DNA from: Blumeriella jaapii
Taxonomy: Eukaryota > Ascomycota > Leotiomycetes > Helotiales > Drepanopezizaceae
Length of the DNA stretch: 64,000 nucleotides
Reading direction: 5' to 3'
Assembly (NCBI GenBank): GCA_009599575.1
Contig: VWND01000019.1
Span: forward strand, 1-64,000
The notes beneath the pieces are model-generated. The model did no database searches, was not told the origin of the DNA, and saw only the letters and a list, made by a program, of their open reading frames with translations. Shown piece by piece: positions 11,541 through 25,270 of the stretch (its first letter is position 1; each line of letters opens with the position of its first letter). The translations under genes were made by a program, and so were the position numbers.

Positions 11541-11935
11541 AAAAGACACTTACAGCAAAAGGCAAACTGATACACCGACTTATACTTATTCATCATATAT
11601 ACAAAACCCCGTGAAACAATTCACGGGCCGGAGCTATAGAATTTGCATGCAACTAGGTTCTATAAATAAAATGGCGGAGCATTAAAGCAGAACGCCTAAC
11701 AATCCTTTTCCCGTAGCTTTACGGATTTTCAATAAAATAACGAAGAAATTAAACTTATAAAAACCATTAACCACTATACTATAAATGCTTTAAGATTTTT
11801 GTTCCGAAAACATACGATCGACTAAATTATATAAAATATATAATTTTTTAAAGTTTATTTTATACGTATATAAGATTAAGCGAATATAGGTTTAAGCGAA
11901 AGTTAAATTTTGCGACCGTATACGATTTTCTAAAC
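11541..11935 (-). promoter_or_regulatory. Conserved GC-richer block upstream of helicase, copy 2
   Basis: Collinear with 2451-2840. Across the stretch I compared base by base (about 75 bp around the hairpin) every difference is a transition, in most cases G or C in copy 1 and A or T here. The CCCGTG/CACGGG stem survives apart from loop changes. No coding frame. A regulatory role is inferred from position only. Confidence 0.4.
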
Positions 11936-12090
11936 GTTTGCATTGCGATTAATAATAAATCGAATTATATAAAATAAAAAAATTAAATAAGTTTTAATAT
12001 TAATAACCCAAATATAAAAAAAATTAAATAATTCTATTAAGAAATAGGCTGGTATTTTACTAGTAAATACGAATACCGCAGGCTATAAAA

Positions 12091-12304
12091 TGTTACGATT
12101 CTGACCGGTGGTAAATTGCCAGTGGTAATTGCTAATAGTAATTGCCAATAGTAGGATTAAAATTTACGCACGAACCCCCACCAACCTGTATTTAATAATT
12201 CAAAGCTCCCGTTACCTTAAAACTTTTCACTTTAATATTCAATATACACGCGTATCTTTCGGCCTATATCATTCACCATAATCACTCTTAAGCCAGCTGT
12301 CATA
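12091..12304 (+). repeat. Left LTR of the miniature element
   Basis: 214 bp, the same length as the right copy. Differences from it are mainly transitions. Its first bases (TGTTACGATTCTGRCC) and last bases (AGCTGTNACA) resemble the 277-bp LTRs of element A at 28059 and 60199. Confidence 0.85.
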
Positions 12305-12732
12305 TAATACTAAAATCAACAATCAGCTTTTGGCCTTTTCCATTTCAGCTTTCCGACGACCCCGCTTTTGCTTTCAAACTTGCGAAGTTTCAACACATCG
12401 GCCTGCCTTTTCGCAACCTTCGAAATCGACCTAGCCCAAAACCTCATTTCAATTAACTTGCACCTTGACTGCTACCAAAGCTTACATCTAACTGCATACT
12501 ATTTAATACAATTCGACCTTTTCATTAAGCCTGTCGATTTAAAAGCTTGCATTTAACTGCAAGCTGGCAACCTACCTCTGCTTATACGATTAAAACGGCT
12601 GGCAATCTACCCCTGCCTATGCGACAAAATAGCTAGCAACCTACGTCTGCCTGATGGGTTAAAATAAAAGAAATACGGGTTAAGTTCTACGGCTTCAGAT
12701 TTAGAAACCAGTTCTTCGAAAAGAAGGGGTAA

Positions 12733-12946
12733 TATTACGATTCTGACCGATGGTAAATTACCAATAGTAATTGCTAATAATAATTGCCAATAGTAGGATT
12801 AAGATTTACGCACGGACCTCCACCAACCTGTATTTAATAGTTCAGAGCTTCCGTTACCTTAAAGCTTTTTATCTTAGTATTCAACGTATACGCGTATCTT
12901 TCGGCCCATATTATTCACCATGATCATCCTTAAGCCAGCTGTCACA
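12733..12946 (+). repeat. Right LTR of the miniature element
   Basis: 214 bp direct repeat of 12091-12304, preceded by the polypurine tract and followed by the TAAAA target duplication. Confidence 0.85.
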
Positions 12947-15265
12947 TAAAATTAAGCTTTGGAACCAAGCTATTCTTGGTCCGTGCGTCAGTTCGTAAAA
13001 CGCTTGCATTGCGATTAATAATAAATCGAATTATATAAAATAAAAAAAATTAAATAAGTTTTAATATTAATAACCCAAATATAAAAAAAATTAAACGATT
13101 CTATTAAAAAATGGGCTGGTGTTTTACTAGTAAATACGAATACCGCAGGCTGTAGAATTAGGCTTTAGAGCCAAGTTATTCTTGGTCCGTGCGTTAATTC
13201 GTAGAACGTTTGCATTGCGATTAATAATAAATCGAATTGTATAAAATAAAAAAAATTAAATAAGTTTTAATATTAATAACCCAAATATAAAAAGAATTGA
13301 ACGATTCTATTAAGAAATAGGCTGGTGTTTTACTAGTAAATACGAATACCGCAGGCTGTAGAATTAGACTTTGGAGCCAAGTTATTCTTGGTCCGTGCGT
13401 TAATTCGTAAAACGTTTGCATTGCGATTAATAATAAATCGAATTGTATAAAATAAAAAGAATTAAATAAGTTTTAATATTAATAACCCAAATATAAAAAA
13501 AATTGAACGATTCTATTAAAAAATGGGCTGGTGTTTTACTAGTAAATACGAATACCGCAGGCTGTAAAATTAGGCTTTGAAGCCAAGCTTTTTATGGCCC
13601 GTGCGTCAATTCGTAGAACGCTTGCATTGCGATTAATAATAAATCGAATTATATGAAATAAAACGAATTAAATAAGTTTTAATATTAATAACCCAAATAT
13701 AAAAAGAATTGAACGATTCTATTAAAAAATGGGCTGGTGTTTTACTAATAAATACGAATACCGCAGGCTGTAGAATTAGGCTTTGGAGCCAAGCTATTCT
13801 TGGTCCGTGCGTCAGTTCGTAAAACGCTTGCATTGCGATTAATAATAAATCGAATTGTACAAAATAAAAAGAATTAAATAACTTTTAATATTAATAACCC
13901 AAATATAAAAAGAATTAAACGATTCTATTAAAAAATGGGCTGGTGTTTTACTAGTAAATACGAATACCGCAGGCTGTAGAATTAGGCTTTGGAGCCAAAT
14001 TATTCTTGGTCCGTGCGTTAATTCGTAAAACGTTTGCATTGCGATTAATAATAAATCGAATTGTATAAAATAAAAAAAATTAAATAAGTTTTAATATTAA
14101 TAACCCAAATATAAAAAGAATTATACGATTTTATTAAGAAATAGGCTGGTGTTTTACTAGTAAATACGAATACCGCAGGCTATAGAATTAGGCTTTGGAG
14201 CCAAGCTTTTTATAGCCCGTGCGTCAGTTCGTAAAACGCTTGCATTGCGATTAATAATAAATCGAATTATATAAAATAAAACGAATTAAATAAGTTTTAA
14301 TATTAATAACCCAAATATAAAAAGAATTAAACGATTCTATTAAGAAATGGGCTGGTGTTTTACTAATAAATACAAATACCGCAGGCTATAAAATTAGGCT
14401 TTAAAGCCAAGTTATTCTTGATCCGTGCGTTAATTCGTAAAACGTTTGCATTGCGATTAGTAATAAATCGAATTGTACAAAATAAAAAAATTAAATAAGT
14501 TTTAATATTAATAACCCAAATATAAAAAGAATTAAACGATTCTATTAAAAAATAGGCTGATGTTTTACTAGTAAATACGAATACCGCAGGCTATAAAATT
14601 AGGCTTTAAAGCCAAGTTATTCTTGGTCCGTGCTTTAATTCGTAAAACGTTTGCATTGCGATTAATAATAGATCGAATTGTACAAAATAAAACGAATTAA
14701 ATAAGTTTTAATATTAATAACCCAAATATAAAAAGAATTAAACGATTTTATTAAAAAATAGGCTGGTGTTTTACTAGTAAATACGAATACCGCAGGCTAT
14801 AAAATTAAGCTTTAAAGCCAAGTTATTTTTGGTCCGTACTTTAATTCGTAGAACGTTTGTATTGCGATTAGTAATAAATCGAATTATACAAAATAAAAAA
14901 AATTAAATAAGTTTTAATATTAATAACCCAAATATAAAAAGAATTAAACGATTTTATTAAAAAATGGGCTGGTGTTTTACTAATAAATACGAATACCGCA
15001 GGCTGTAGAATTAGGCTTTGAAGCCAAGTTATTCTTGGTCCGTGCTTTAATTCGTAAAACGTTTGCATTGCGATTAATAATAAATCGAATTATACAAAAT
15101 AAAAAAAATTAAATAAGTTTTAATATTAATAACCCAAATATAAAAAAAATTAAACGATTTTATTAAAAAATGGGCTGGTGTTTTACTAATAAATACGAAT
15201 ACCGCAGGCTATAGAATTAGGCTTTGGAGCCAAGTTATTTTTGGTCCGTGCGTTAATTCGTAGAA

Positions 15266-16417
15266 ACTTAAATAACGTTATTATTAATTAATAATATTTA
15301 TAAGCTTTTGCGTATACAATATTAATAATTTGTAAGCTAAATACGAATTTAATTTTATTTTTAAAATCGAAAAATTCTTGCGAAAAAACCGATTTAATAA
15401 CCAAAAAAAGTCGGATACCAAAGTCTGCCAAGATTAGGGTTAAAAGAGGGGGTTATTACAACTTTTTAATTTATTAATCGTATTTATAAGCTTTTGCGTA
15501 TAAAAAATTAATAATTAATAAATTAATTACAAATAGAAATTTATTTTTAAAATCGAATAATTTTTGCGAAAAAAAAACCGACCTGGTGACCAAAAAAAAG
15601 TCGGTTACTAAGGTTTGCCAAGATTAGGGTTAGAAAAGGAGGTTATTACAACTTTTTAATTTATTAATCGTATTTATAAGCTTTTGCGTATAAAAGATTA
15701 ATAATTAATAAATTAAATACAAATATAATTTTATTTTTAAAATCGAATAATTTTTGCGAAAAAACCGACCTGATGACCAAAAAAAGTCGGTTACCAGAAT
15801 CTGCCAAGATTAAGGTTAAAAAGGGGGGTTATTACAACTTTTTAATTTATTAATCGTATTTATAAGCTTTTGCGTATAAAAAATTAATAATTAATAAATT
15901 AAATACAAATATAATTTTATTTTTAAAATCGAATAACTTTTGCGAAAAAACCGACCTGGTGACCAAAGAAAGTCGGTTACCAAGGTCTGCCAAGATTAAG
16001 GTTAAAAAGGGGAATTATTACAATTTTTTAATTTATTAATCGTATTTATAAGCTTTTGCGTACAAAAGATTAATAATTAATAAATTAAATACAAATATAA
16101 TTTTATTTTTAAAATCGAATAATTTTTGCGAAAAAACCGACCTGATAACCAAAAAAAATCGGTTACCAGGGTCTGCCAAAATTAAAATTAAAAAAAGGGG
16201 TTATTACAACTTTTTAATTTATTAATCGTATTTATAAGCTTTTGCGTACAAAAGATTATTAATTAATAAGCTAAATACGAATATAATTTTATTTTTCAAA
16301 TCGAATAATTTTTGCGAAAAAACCGATCTAATGACCAAAGAAAATTGATCACCAGAGTCTGCCAAAACTGGTCACTAACGTTAATAACCACCAAAATTCT
16401 CTCGCTTATAATATTAG
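15266..16417. repeat. TTAGGG-bearing tandem block, copy 2
   Basis: Collinear with 5731-6883 but more mutated: TTAGGGTTAG decays to TTAAGGTTAA or AATTAAAATT in later units and the G-runs are shortened. It begins with the same CTTAAATAACG start next to the satellite and ends with the same CTTATAATATTAG. Here, though, the right neighbour is an internal part of retroelement B rather than the helicase. The palindrome near 16368-16392 is degraded by transitions. Confidence 0.88.
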
Positions 16418-18490
16418 TTTAATTTTCGTTCGAAGCAAAAAAAAAAAAATTAACGGATTTATCTGATCTTTATATAAAAGTGTCGAAATAAAATTTCTGA
16501 ATTATTTCGTCGTCGAAAGCGAAAGTTTTAAACAAAATAATTTAATTTTGTGTTTTTTATATAATTTTCCCCGCGATAATTTCGATATTTTTTTCTAAGC
16601 TTTTTCGGTCGAATTTTATAATAATCGAAATTTTAAATATTTTTATTAAAATCTAAAATATTAACGGTTCGACGTTTTTAAACGCAATAAGCGTTTTTAA
16701 TATTTGCGTATTTAATTTCGAAAAATTAAATTCAAAATCGTTTAAATTTTTTTTTTTCGAAATACCGGCGTTTTCTAAATTCGATTTTGTAAAATCGTCG
16801 CGTTTTTATTAATTAATTTAAAATCTATAACTCGGCGTCGATTTCCGGCTGTTTTTATTCGCGATGCTTTTTTTATTAACGACGCGAATGGTTTTTTTTT
16901 TCAAATAAAAAAGATTTCGAAAATATCGGCGCGCTTTTTTACGTTTTTTGTTTTTGCTTTTTCCGAAATCGTTTTTATAAATACAATAAGTTTTTTATAT
17001 TCGAATAAGCGGTTGTTTGCCGTAACGCTTTTAATTTCGTTTTCGAATTCGTTTTCGATAATCGAAAATAAAAATCGTCGAATTGTTTTAATTATTTTGA
17101 AAATATTAATTATTACCGCGTATATTTTTTCGAACTAAACGAAAATAATATTAGCTTTTTCGTTTTTTTCGTCGTCGTAAATTTAAAATATCGGAATAGC
17201 GTCGTTTTTTTCGTTCGATATAAAAATATCGCATTTGGCGACGTTTAATTTTTTATTTTAAAAAAAAATCAAATTTAAAATTTCGCAGCCGATTAAAACT
17301 TTTTTTAACGATTGCATAGCGTCGTCGACCAGTTTGCAAACAGCTGTAAAAAAATTTCTAAATTTACGAATCCTTAAATTATTAATTTTTAAAACTTACG
17401 CTTTAAAAATATAAACGTTTAATACTCAAACTTTTTTTTTCGTAAAAATAATAGTTTCGAAAAAGCGAACGAAATGCCGAAATAAAATAACACCGGTGAT
17501 TTTGTTAAAAACGTATTTTTAAATATTCTTTTTTTATTAATTTAGCAAAAAACGCAATATTCGGTTTATCATCTTTTTTTTATTATTTCGAGCTTTTTTT
17601 ACTCCGGCGAAAGCTTTTAAAACGTTGTCGTAATTTAATAAAAATTTATCGTAATCAAAACTTTTGCAAACGAATTCAGCTTTAACGAAGCTTTCGTAAT
17701 CGAATAAAAATTCGTTAACGTTTTTAATTATTATATCGAATTATTTTATAAATGTTTTTACGAAAACTGTTTATTAATTTAAAATAACGGTATTATATAC
17801 TTGCTTAAATTCGGAAAAGTTACGTATAATAATTTCGTTTCAAAATAAATTAAAAATAAGTTTATTAAATTTAGCAACGCTTTGCTTGGAAAACGATATA
17901 ATATCGATAGATTTATTAATTAAAAAAGTATATTATATTTGTTAAAAAGTAATTAAAAAAAAATACGGAAATTATAAAATATTTATATTTAAAAATTACG
18001 AAAATCCGTATGCTGTTTTTTTAATAAATTACAACTGTTTAAATAAGCGTCCGTTCAAAATAGCGAAAAAAGTAAATAATATAAAAAATAGCAAATAATA
18101 AAATATATAAAAAATAACTTTTGTAAAATATGCGAATAATATAAATATATTAAATATGCGGCTTAAATATATATAAAGCTTTTGTTTTGATAAACAAAAA
18201 ATACAATCAAATAAAAAAAAATATAATAAATGTCTCAAACAATATAAAAAAAAATCTTAAAAATAAACAGCTTGTATATAAGCAAAGCAAAACAAAAATA
18301 ATAAAATAGTATATAAAAAAAAAGAAAATAATAAACGATAAAAATAATAAAACAATTAATAAATAATCTTATAAGCACTTTTTTCTTTTTCGGTTATAAA
18401 TAAAATTACGATTTAAATTATAATTTCAGTAACGGAATCGTCGTTCGGCTGTTTTCAAACCTTTTTAAAAAGTTTCTTTTTTTCAAAAGT
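16418..18490 (-). pseudogene. Element B copy 1, region downstream of integrase
   Basis: This corresponds to 39036-41095 in copy 2. The minus strand shows long open segments rich in Lys, Ile, Asn and Phe, broken by RIP stops. I recognise no family. The 18,000-18,400 part is very A+T-rich and may be an untranslated spacer after the integrase. Confidence 0.45.
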
Positions 18491-18494
18491 ATAA

Positions 18495-21400
18495 TCGCTT
18501 TAATCGGAATCGTCGTCGGAATCGCTGAAATCGAAATCGCTTTTTGATTTAAAATCCAAAAAATAAATTTGCTAATTTTTTTTATAAAATCGTTTTAACC
18601 GATTGGCGGCGAACGTTTCTTTTAATTTTATTTTATCGAATTTCGTAAGCTTATAATAATTTTTATTTAATTCGGCCTCGTATATTTTATAAAATCCGAG
18701 CCATTTATAATTAAATTTAATATCGGCCGATTTATCGATAACGCGCTGAACGTCGTAAATTAAAATCAGATTTCTTTTTTTAATTAACGTTTTTTTTAAA
18801 ATCTTAGTTTTATTTTAAACTTTTTTAATTGCTTTTCTATACTTTTTCTTTTTTAAAATTATTTTTTTTATATTTATATCGCGGTAATCGAGCTGTTTAA
18901 ATTTTATTACCAATAAGTCTGCTTTCGTTTTTATTTTAATTACGTTATAAAACTTTTATACAAGCCATTTTATTTTTAAAAACAATCGAACGTTTTTGCC
19001 GTACTAAATAAAAAATAAAATTATTTTAATAAAAGCGTATATATATATACGCATAGCAAAAAGCATTTTCGAAAATTTCCGCGATTAACGCTTATAACTT
19101 TTTCGAATAATTTTTAAAAATCCGTCAAAAATATTTTTATAATTTCGTTTTACGAATCCGTTGCTTTTCGAATTATAAACTGAGATTTAAATACGCTGAA
19201 TCTCGTATTTTTTTGTAAAAGTCTCGACAACGCTTTTGTTTTCGAATTTATTATCGACGTTTAATTTATTAAACAAATCGTATCGATATACAACGTTTTT
19301 TCAAAAAAAAATCGCTATAGCTTCGGAAATAGCGTTTCGGAAAAATCGCTTTTTAAATTATTTAAATAAATCGTTAATAGCGAATACAAAGCATATATAA
19401 TCGCGATCGGTAATTAATACGCGCGTAACGTCGAAATTAATTTTTTCTTAGATTTTAAAAAACTACGTCGGATATAATAAGTTTTTTTTTCGGCTAAACT
19501 TTCGCTTTTAGCAAAAAATGCAATTTTTAACAAAAACTTTACAATCTTCGAAATATTTTTTTTATTAAAAATCGTTTTTGATTCGGTAATAAATAGCTTT
19601 AGCTTTTTTATAAAACATTTTTTCGTAAGTTTTTTTTATAATTTAAAACTTATCGGCCTTATTATTTATTATTAAGCGTTTCTAATATATATTATTTTTT
19701 ATTTTATACAGCTTTTTATCGGCTAAAATATAATCGAAAATCTAATTTTTAAATAATTTAAACTAATAAATACGCTAAATAATTTAAATAAAATAATTAA
19801 ATAATATGCGATTAAATAAAAGTCTTCGGTCTCGTAATTATCGATCAAAAATTTATTTTCGTCGTTAATCGGCTTATTTCGATCGTTTTCGATTAAATCT
19901 ATTCGCGATACCAACCGAAATAATAACGCGAATGCTTTTTCGGCCCGAAAATTAATATTTTTCATTCGCGATACCAGCCGAAATAACAACGCGAATAATT
20001 TTAATTTTGTAAAACTCAAAGCGCAAATAGCAAAGCAGCCGATTTCGTTAGCGATTTATTCGTCGATATTTTATTCGTTTTATTTAGCAAAATCAAACGG
20101 ATAAAAGCGTTTTTTTTTAAAAAAGCCGTTTGCCGCTATATTAATTATTTTTTTAATATATTTGATTTCGAAATCCATAAATCGTATTTAAGCTATTTAA
20201 TTAATAACGAATGCTTTTAGCAAATTATTAGCTTTTTTATTTAATTAATCGATAAAAATTTTTGCGTCCGTTTTTAAAATAAAATATACGCCGTATAATT
20301 CGCTTTTTATTTTTTTTATTATTTTAAAAGCGCTTCGATATTTTCGTTTAATAGCATCGTAACGTGCTTTCGCGAAAAATTATAAGCCGCTTTCGAATCG
20401 TAAAAAATATCGTTTTTTATTTTCATCGATTTATTATAATATAGTTTTCTAACCGAAAATATTAACGTCGATAATCAAAATGATTTTTTCTGCGTTTAGG
20501 CTGTAATCGATCCGCATAAGCGATAAAGCCGATAAAAAGTCGTTTTTAAAAACTTTTATAATTTTGCTTTGTTTTTTTTCTTAAACGAAATCGACTTTTT
20601 TTTTTATCGTGGCGTAAATAAATACAGTTTTTTAAAAAAAGTTTTTAATTTAATTACGGTAATAAATCATAACGTTAATAAAAGCTTTGGCTTCGGTAAT
20701 ATTTTTATACTTTTTCTATTCGCAAATCTTTTTAATTTTTTTTCGTTAAAAATAACGGCCAGCGCTGTTAATTATATAACTAACGATATTTATTTCGGAT
20801 ATGCAAAATTTCGATCGAAAGCTAATAATAACTTTGGCTTTTTCGAAGCAGATTATAATTTTGTCGATATTTTAAATATATTTTATTATATAACGTCGAA
20901 TTTTAAAAAAAATCTTTTTATTATTATAATATAATTTAAAACTTTTTATTTCAACGTTAACGTAAAGCAAAGCAATATCGGAAATGCAAATTATAAAAAC
21001 TTTATATACGATTTTTACGAATTAAACGATTAAATTAATAGCTTTTATAAATATTTTCGTTATACGCAGTAAACCGATTGAAATTTAAATTGCTATTATA
21101 TTTCGAAATCGTAAATCAAATATTAAATAATCGTAGCCGAAAAACAAATCGAAAAAAAAAACGATTATCAGTTTTGCGAATTCGTTTAAAAATTAATCGA
21201 CGTTAAATAATACGTTAGCGTTTCGTATCGTTATTTTGTTTATTTCGACGATTACGATAATAAATCTGTAAATGCTTTTTTTTTTTTCGCAATAATAAAT
21301 TACTTGTTTTTGTATAAGCCGTGGCAAAATTCGAAAATCTTTTGTTTAATTCGTTTTTTTAGCATTTCGATTATTTTATTTTAAAAAATTTTAAAAATTA

Positions 21401-23150
21401 AAAAAGTTTTTTTTTGCCAGGCTTTGTAAAACACGATTTTAATATCGATATAAAACGTAACGTTAAAGCTAAATTGGCTTATTTCGGTGAAATCGAAAAT
21501 TATAACTTTTTTTCGGTTGCGTAAAACTTCGTATAAAATCTTTTTTTTTTTTAATAAAAATTAGATTCCGATTACTAAATTATTAAATCGTTTTTTTATA
21601 AATCGGCTGCCAAATAATAAGCTAGAAAATCGGCCGATAATAAATTTTTCGAATTCGCTAATAACTGATTGAAATAATTTTATTATTTTATTTTTTTCAA
21701 ATTAATCGTTTATTTTTCCGAAAATATTTTCATCGGATTCGCCAAAATTTACGAATCGTATTTTATCAGCTTTGCGTTTGTAAAAAATGCTAATATTAAT
21801 ACAAAAAAATAAAATATATAAATCGGATTTATTTAATACGAAAACGAAATTTTCGAAACTTTTATTTCCGAATTAATAGCTAAAAATATTAATATTAATT
21901 AATTTTATTCGCAATGCCATTTCGATTAATAACGCGAATGTTTTTAGCCGAATATTTTCCAGGTTTTGTTATAGCTTAGCGTTTATTTTAAAATTAAAGC
22001 CGGCTATTCGTTTCTCGATAAAACGTCGATTAAAAAAATTTTATCGCCGGCGATAATAATTTAATTTTAGAAAAACCGGTTTTAATTTCAAAAAAAAGCT
22101 TTTATCTGGCCGTTTTCGGTATATTTAAAACTAACGAAACTTTCCAAGATTTAAAACATTTTAAAATAATAAAATAAAAGCATTTTTTTATTATTAAAAA
22201 GTTTTTATAAATAATAATACTTTTAACGTCGATTTTAATATTTCGTATAATCTTATTAAATTCAATCGTATTTTTATTAACGATAATATAAATTATTCGT
22301 TTATCGATAATAATCGAAATATTATTAGCTTCGGCTGTTTTTTGGTTTATATAATTAATTTCGGTTTTATTATCGAATAAAACGAAAACGGTCGTACTTT
22401 TTTCAAGTATTATTTTTATTTTTAATACTTTTATAGCCGTATAAAAGCAGTTTCGTCGTTTTGATTTTTAAATTTTTATAACAAAAGTCAAAAAGCTGAC
22501 TTTTTCCGAAAATTCTTTTTTATCGGCTAAATTAACTGCGATATTATAAATTTTTTTTTAATTTTTTTTTAATTTAAAATCGTTTTCTTTTCGGATAATT
22601 TCAACTTTTTCGTTTCTTTTTAATACAAGAATTTGTTTATTAATAACTTTATCGAATTTCTTTTTTATGCTAAATAAATCGTTGAATTTTAATTTAATTT
22701 TCTGTTTTATAATCTTTTTAATAATTTCGTCGACGGCTTCGAAGCTAATATATTTATCGATTTATTTTTCGCTTCGCATTAATAATAAGCGTTTAAAAGC
22801 TGGTATTTTCTGAATAATTTAAACCGGAATATCGGTATCGATATTTTTTATATCGTCGTTAATTTTTTCTATTATAAGCGTTTTTCTGATAATTTCATCG
22901 GTTTTTCGAATTTCAAAATCTTTTTCTCTTTCGATTTTAACGTTTTTTTTTATATTAATTAGTTTAGCGAATAAAACAAAAGTATTTTGCTTTTTTATAA
23001 TTCGCTGATTTAATTATATAATTATAATATTTGCAAATGCGATATTTGCATTAAAAATATATATATTTATTTTCCAATTATATATTTAAATTTCATTTAT
23101 ATTCGGAGTAAATATTTTCTTTTTAATTAGTACGCTTTTTGAAATGTTTT
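18495..23150 (-). pseudogene. Element B copy 1 pol (protease, RT, RNase H, integrase)
   Basis: Reading the minus strand downward, the domains are these. A protease-like segment lies at about 22290-22400, where the D-S-G position reads D-N-K. The RT fingers and palm lie at about 21300-21530 (segment IIFDFTEISQFSFNVTFY). The RT thumb and connection lie at 20570-20930. RNase H lies at about 20060-20400 (YDAIKR...ELYGVYFILKTDAK, then IRFMDFEIKYI). Integrase lies at about 18495-19900 and ends in an Asp/Ser-rich tail (FDFSDSDDD). The order is that of Ty3/gypsy pol, closest by motif to the fungal family with DFFSGYDQ-type RT. The catalytic YVDD position is damaged by a small deletion. Plus-strand frames here, such as 20569-20934, are shadows. 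The gag/pol boundary is approximate. Confidence 0.75.
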
Positions 23151-24560
23151 TTTTTTTATTAGTAAAAATCGTTTTCGCATTCTTTTTATTTTCCAAGCAA
23201 TCGTTTTATTTCGTATTTTTCATTTTCAAGCGAATAATATTTAACCAGTTTTAATTTTTAGCTTTGTTAAAAAAGTTTATTTCTGCTTCCGTCGGTCCGA
23301 GGCAAATTGCTTCGTATTTATTAATATAACAAATATTATTATTTATACAAAAATTAAAAGCTTTGCATTTTAAGCGAATATAAGATTTTTCGCAGTAAAT
23401 TTCTTTATTATTACAAAATCCATATTTAAAGTTATAAGATTTTTTTTAATAATTACTTTTATTATTTTAATAGCCGCGATTTTGATTTCCGTATTAGTTT
23501 TCTTTTTTTTTTTAATAATCGTTATTATAATTAATATTTCGCTAATTTTAATTGCTAGCACGAAAGGATTGCTACTGGGCAGCTATTACTTTTACGATAG
23601 CTTAGCGAAATTAATCGCTTCGCGCATTTTAAAAAAAATAATTATTATAAAAACTATTTTAATCGTTTTTATTATTCGAATTAACGTAAAAAAGTTTTTT
23701 TTGCTGCTGTATAAAACTTTCGACTTTGCTTTAAAATTTTTGAATTTTAATATCGGTAAATTTTAATACGAAAATTTCGATATTTTTATTAAGTTTTTCC
23801 AAACCAGTAAATTTTGCAAAACGATTAAATAATATAATAACTGATTGTTTTTTAGCGATTTCGGTAACTTTTAATAGCTAAGCATATTTTTATACTAAAG
23901 TTTTTACGTTTTTTTTATAAATAAAAAAAAAAGATTTCTTTTAATTTATAATTTTAATAATACGTTCGCTTTGGTTTTGCTTAAAAACGAATTTCACAAA
24001 TTTGAAATACTAATCGAAAATTTCAAAGTTTTGTTTATTAATTTTAAAATGCTTAATAATTTTATTGCGAATATTAGTTGAAAAGCCAAATAAAAACAAT
24101 TTTTTTTATTTAATTTCGCTTAAAATCTTTTTATTAACGAAAACGTTAAATATTTTCGTATAAATGCGATAATAAATTTTAAATTTTTTAGTTTAGCGAA
24201 TTATTATAACAAACTGTTTAAAAAAAGCGATAATATCGCGAATTTGCTAGCGATCGTAATTTCGAAACTCCGATTTCAAAGCTTTAATTAACTTACGCTA
24301 ATTTCGAGCCTTAATAGCTTTTTATTTATTTATCGATTTAATAATATTCTTAATAATTAGATTATAATAGCGAAAAAGTTTATCGAATATTTTAATTTTA
24401 AAAACTCCGAATTTTATATTTCTCGATAAAATCGGTAACGTTAGCGTTATTAAATAAAAATACACCAAAAAAGCCAGAAAAAAACATGCGGCCTCGCATA
24501 AGAAAACGAAAAGCGTCGTTGTTTATAATATTAATAAAAATATTAATAAAATTTAAATTA
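23151..24560 (-). pseudogene. Element B copy 1 gag
   Basis: The N-terminal capsid part is at about 24320-24510 (MRGRMFFSGFFG, then FIEKY), aligned with 46936-47127 and 63132-63323 in the other copies. A zinc-knuckle remnant lies at about 23355-23400 (YCEKSYIRLKC), followed by an ICLGP motif at about 23290-23310. In this family a CCHC motif followed by an ICLGP-type segment ends Gag. The plus-strand frame at 23482-23766 is a shadow. Frameshifts and stops make it non-functional. Confidence 0.6.
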
Positions 24561-25270
24561 AACGAATAAATGTTTTTTGAAATTGCAAATTATAAATTTT
24601 CAATATAAAAAAAATCGTTTTTAATAAAAAAGCTATTAAAAAAGTTTTTGTATTTTTTGAAAAAATTAAATAAAATAAAATTGCGTTTAAATATTTAAAT
24701 AATATATTAAAAAACTTATTTTTTAATAAATTGATTAAATTAATATAATATTATTATATAATCCACGATTTCGATATTCCGTGGCTTAAATTAATACACG
24801 TATAAACATTTTTTTATTACTTTTAATAAAAAGCCGCAAATTGTAATTATTACAATTATAAAGCGTAAAATCAAAAAATTAAATTTTCGCCAAGCGTTTA
24901 ACTAAAAAAAATCTAATTTAAAAAGGCCGAGCGCAGCGGTCGAAGCGTATAAACCAATATTCGATTTGTTATTTTTAAACAAAAAAGCGATTTTCGAACT
25001 TTAAATTTCGCACGGTTTAAAATTGCTTAATCGTAATTTCAAACGTTTTTAAAATGTATTGCATTTTTATAATTTAATAATTATACGCAAAATAAAAAAA
25101 ACTATTAAAAGTTTTTTATATAATAAAGCTGCGAATAATATTATATAAAAAGTCTTTTAAGCCGTAATAGCGAAATATCGAAATCGATTTTAATTAAGAA
25201 TTTAAAAAATACATCGGCGAATATATAAAAACGAAACACCGAAGTTTGAATCTTTGCGTAAATTATTAAA

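Larger units (their letters stand above)
12091..12946 (+). mobile_element. Miniature LTR retrotransposon (TRIM-like), 856 bp
   Basis: Two 214-bp direct repeats (12091-12304 and 12733-12946) flank a 428-bp interior. The repeats begin TGTTACGATTCTGACC (TATTACG in the second copy) and end CTGTCATA/CTGTCACA, the TG...CA form of LTRs. A 5-bp target duplication, TAAAA, flanks it (12086-12090 and 12947-12951). A purine-rich tract (GAAAAGAAGGGGTAA) ends just before the second LTR, so it is plus-oriented. The interior has one 62-codon frame (12368-12556) with no recognisable gag or pol motif, so it would need proteins from another element. Its G+C is higher than the surrounding array, suggesting a younger insertion. 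Confidence 0.85.
11936..15265. repeat. 206-bp satellite array 2 (about 12 units, interrupted)
   Basis: Same 206-bp unit as 2841-5730. The first unit is split at 12091-12946 by an LTR-type insertion, and eleven further units follow. RIP-type changes are heavier than in array 1, so fewer units keep the 66-codon minus-strand frame; intact examples are at 13221-13421, 13633-13833, 13839-14039 and 14868-15068. Confidence 0.92.

Noticed and set aside
20569..20934. Plus-strand 121-codon frame inside element B
   Set aside because: The opposite strand reads the RT thumb and connection of element B pol; the plus frame is Phe/Asn-rich by composition.
23482..23766. Plus-strand hydrophobic frames (also 46061-46294) as membrane proteins
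   Set aside because: They are antisense to the gag/zinc-knuckle region of element B, and the hydrophobic appearance comes from T-rich codons.
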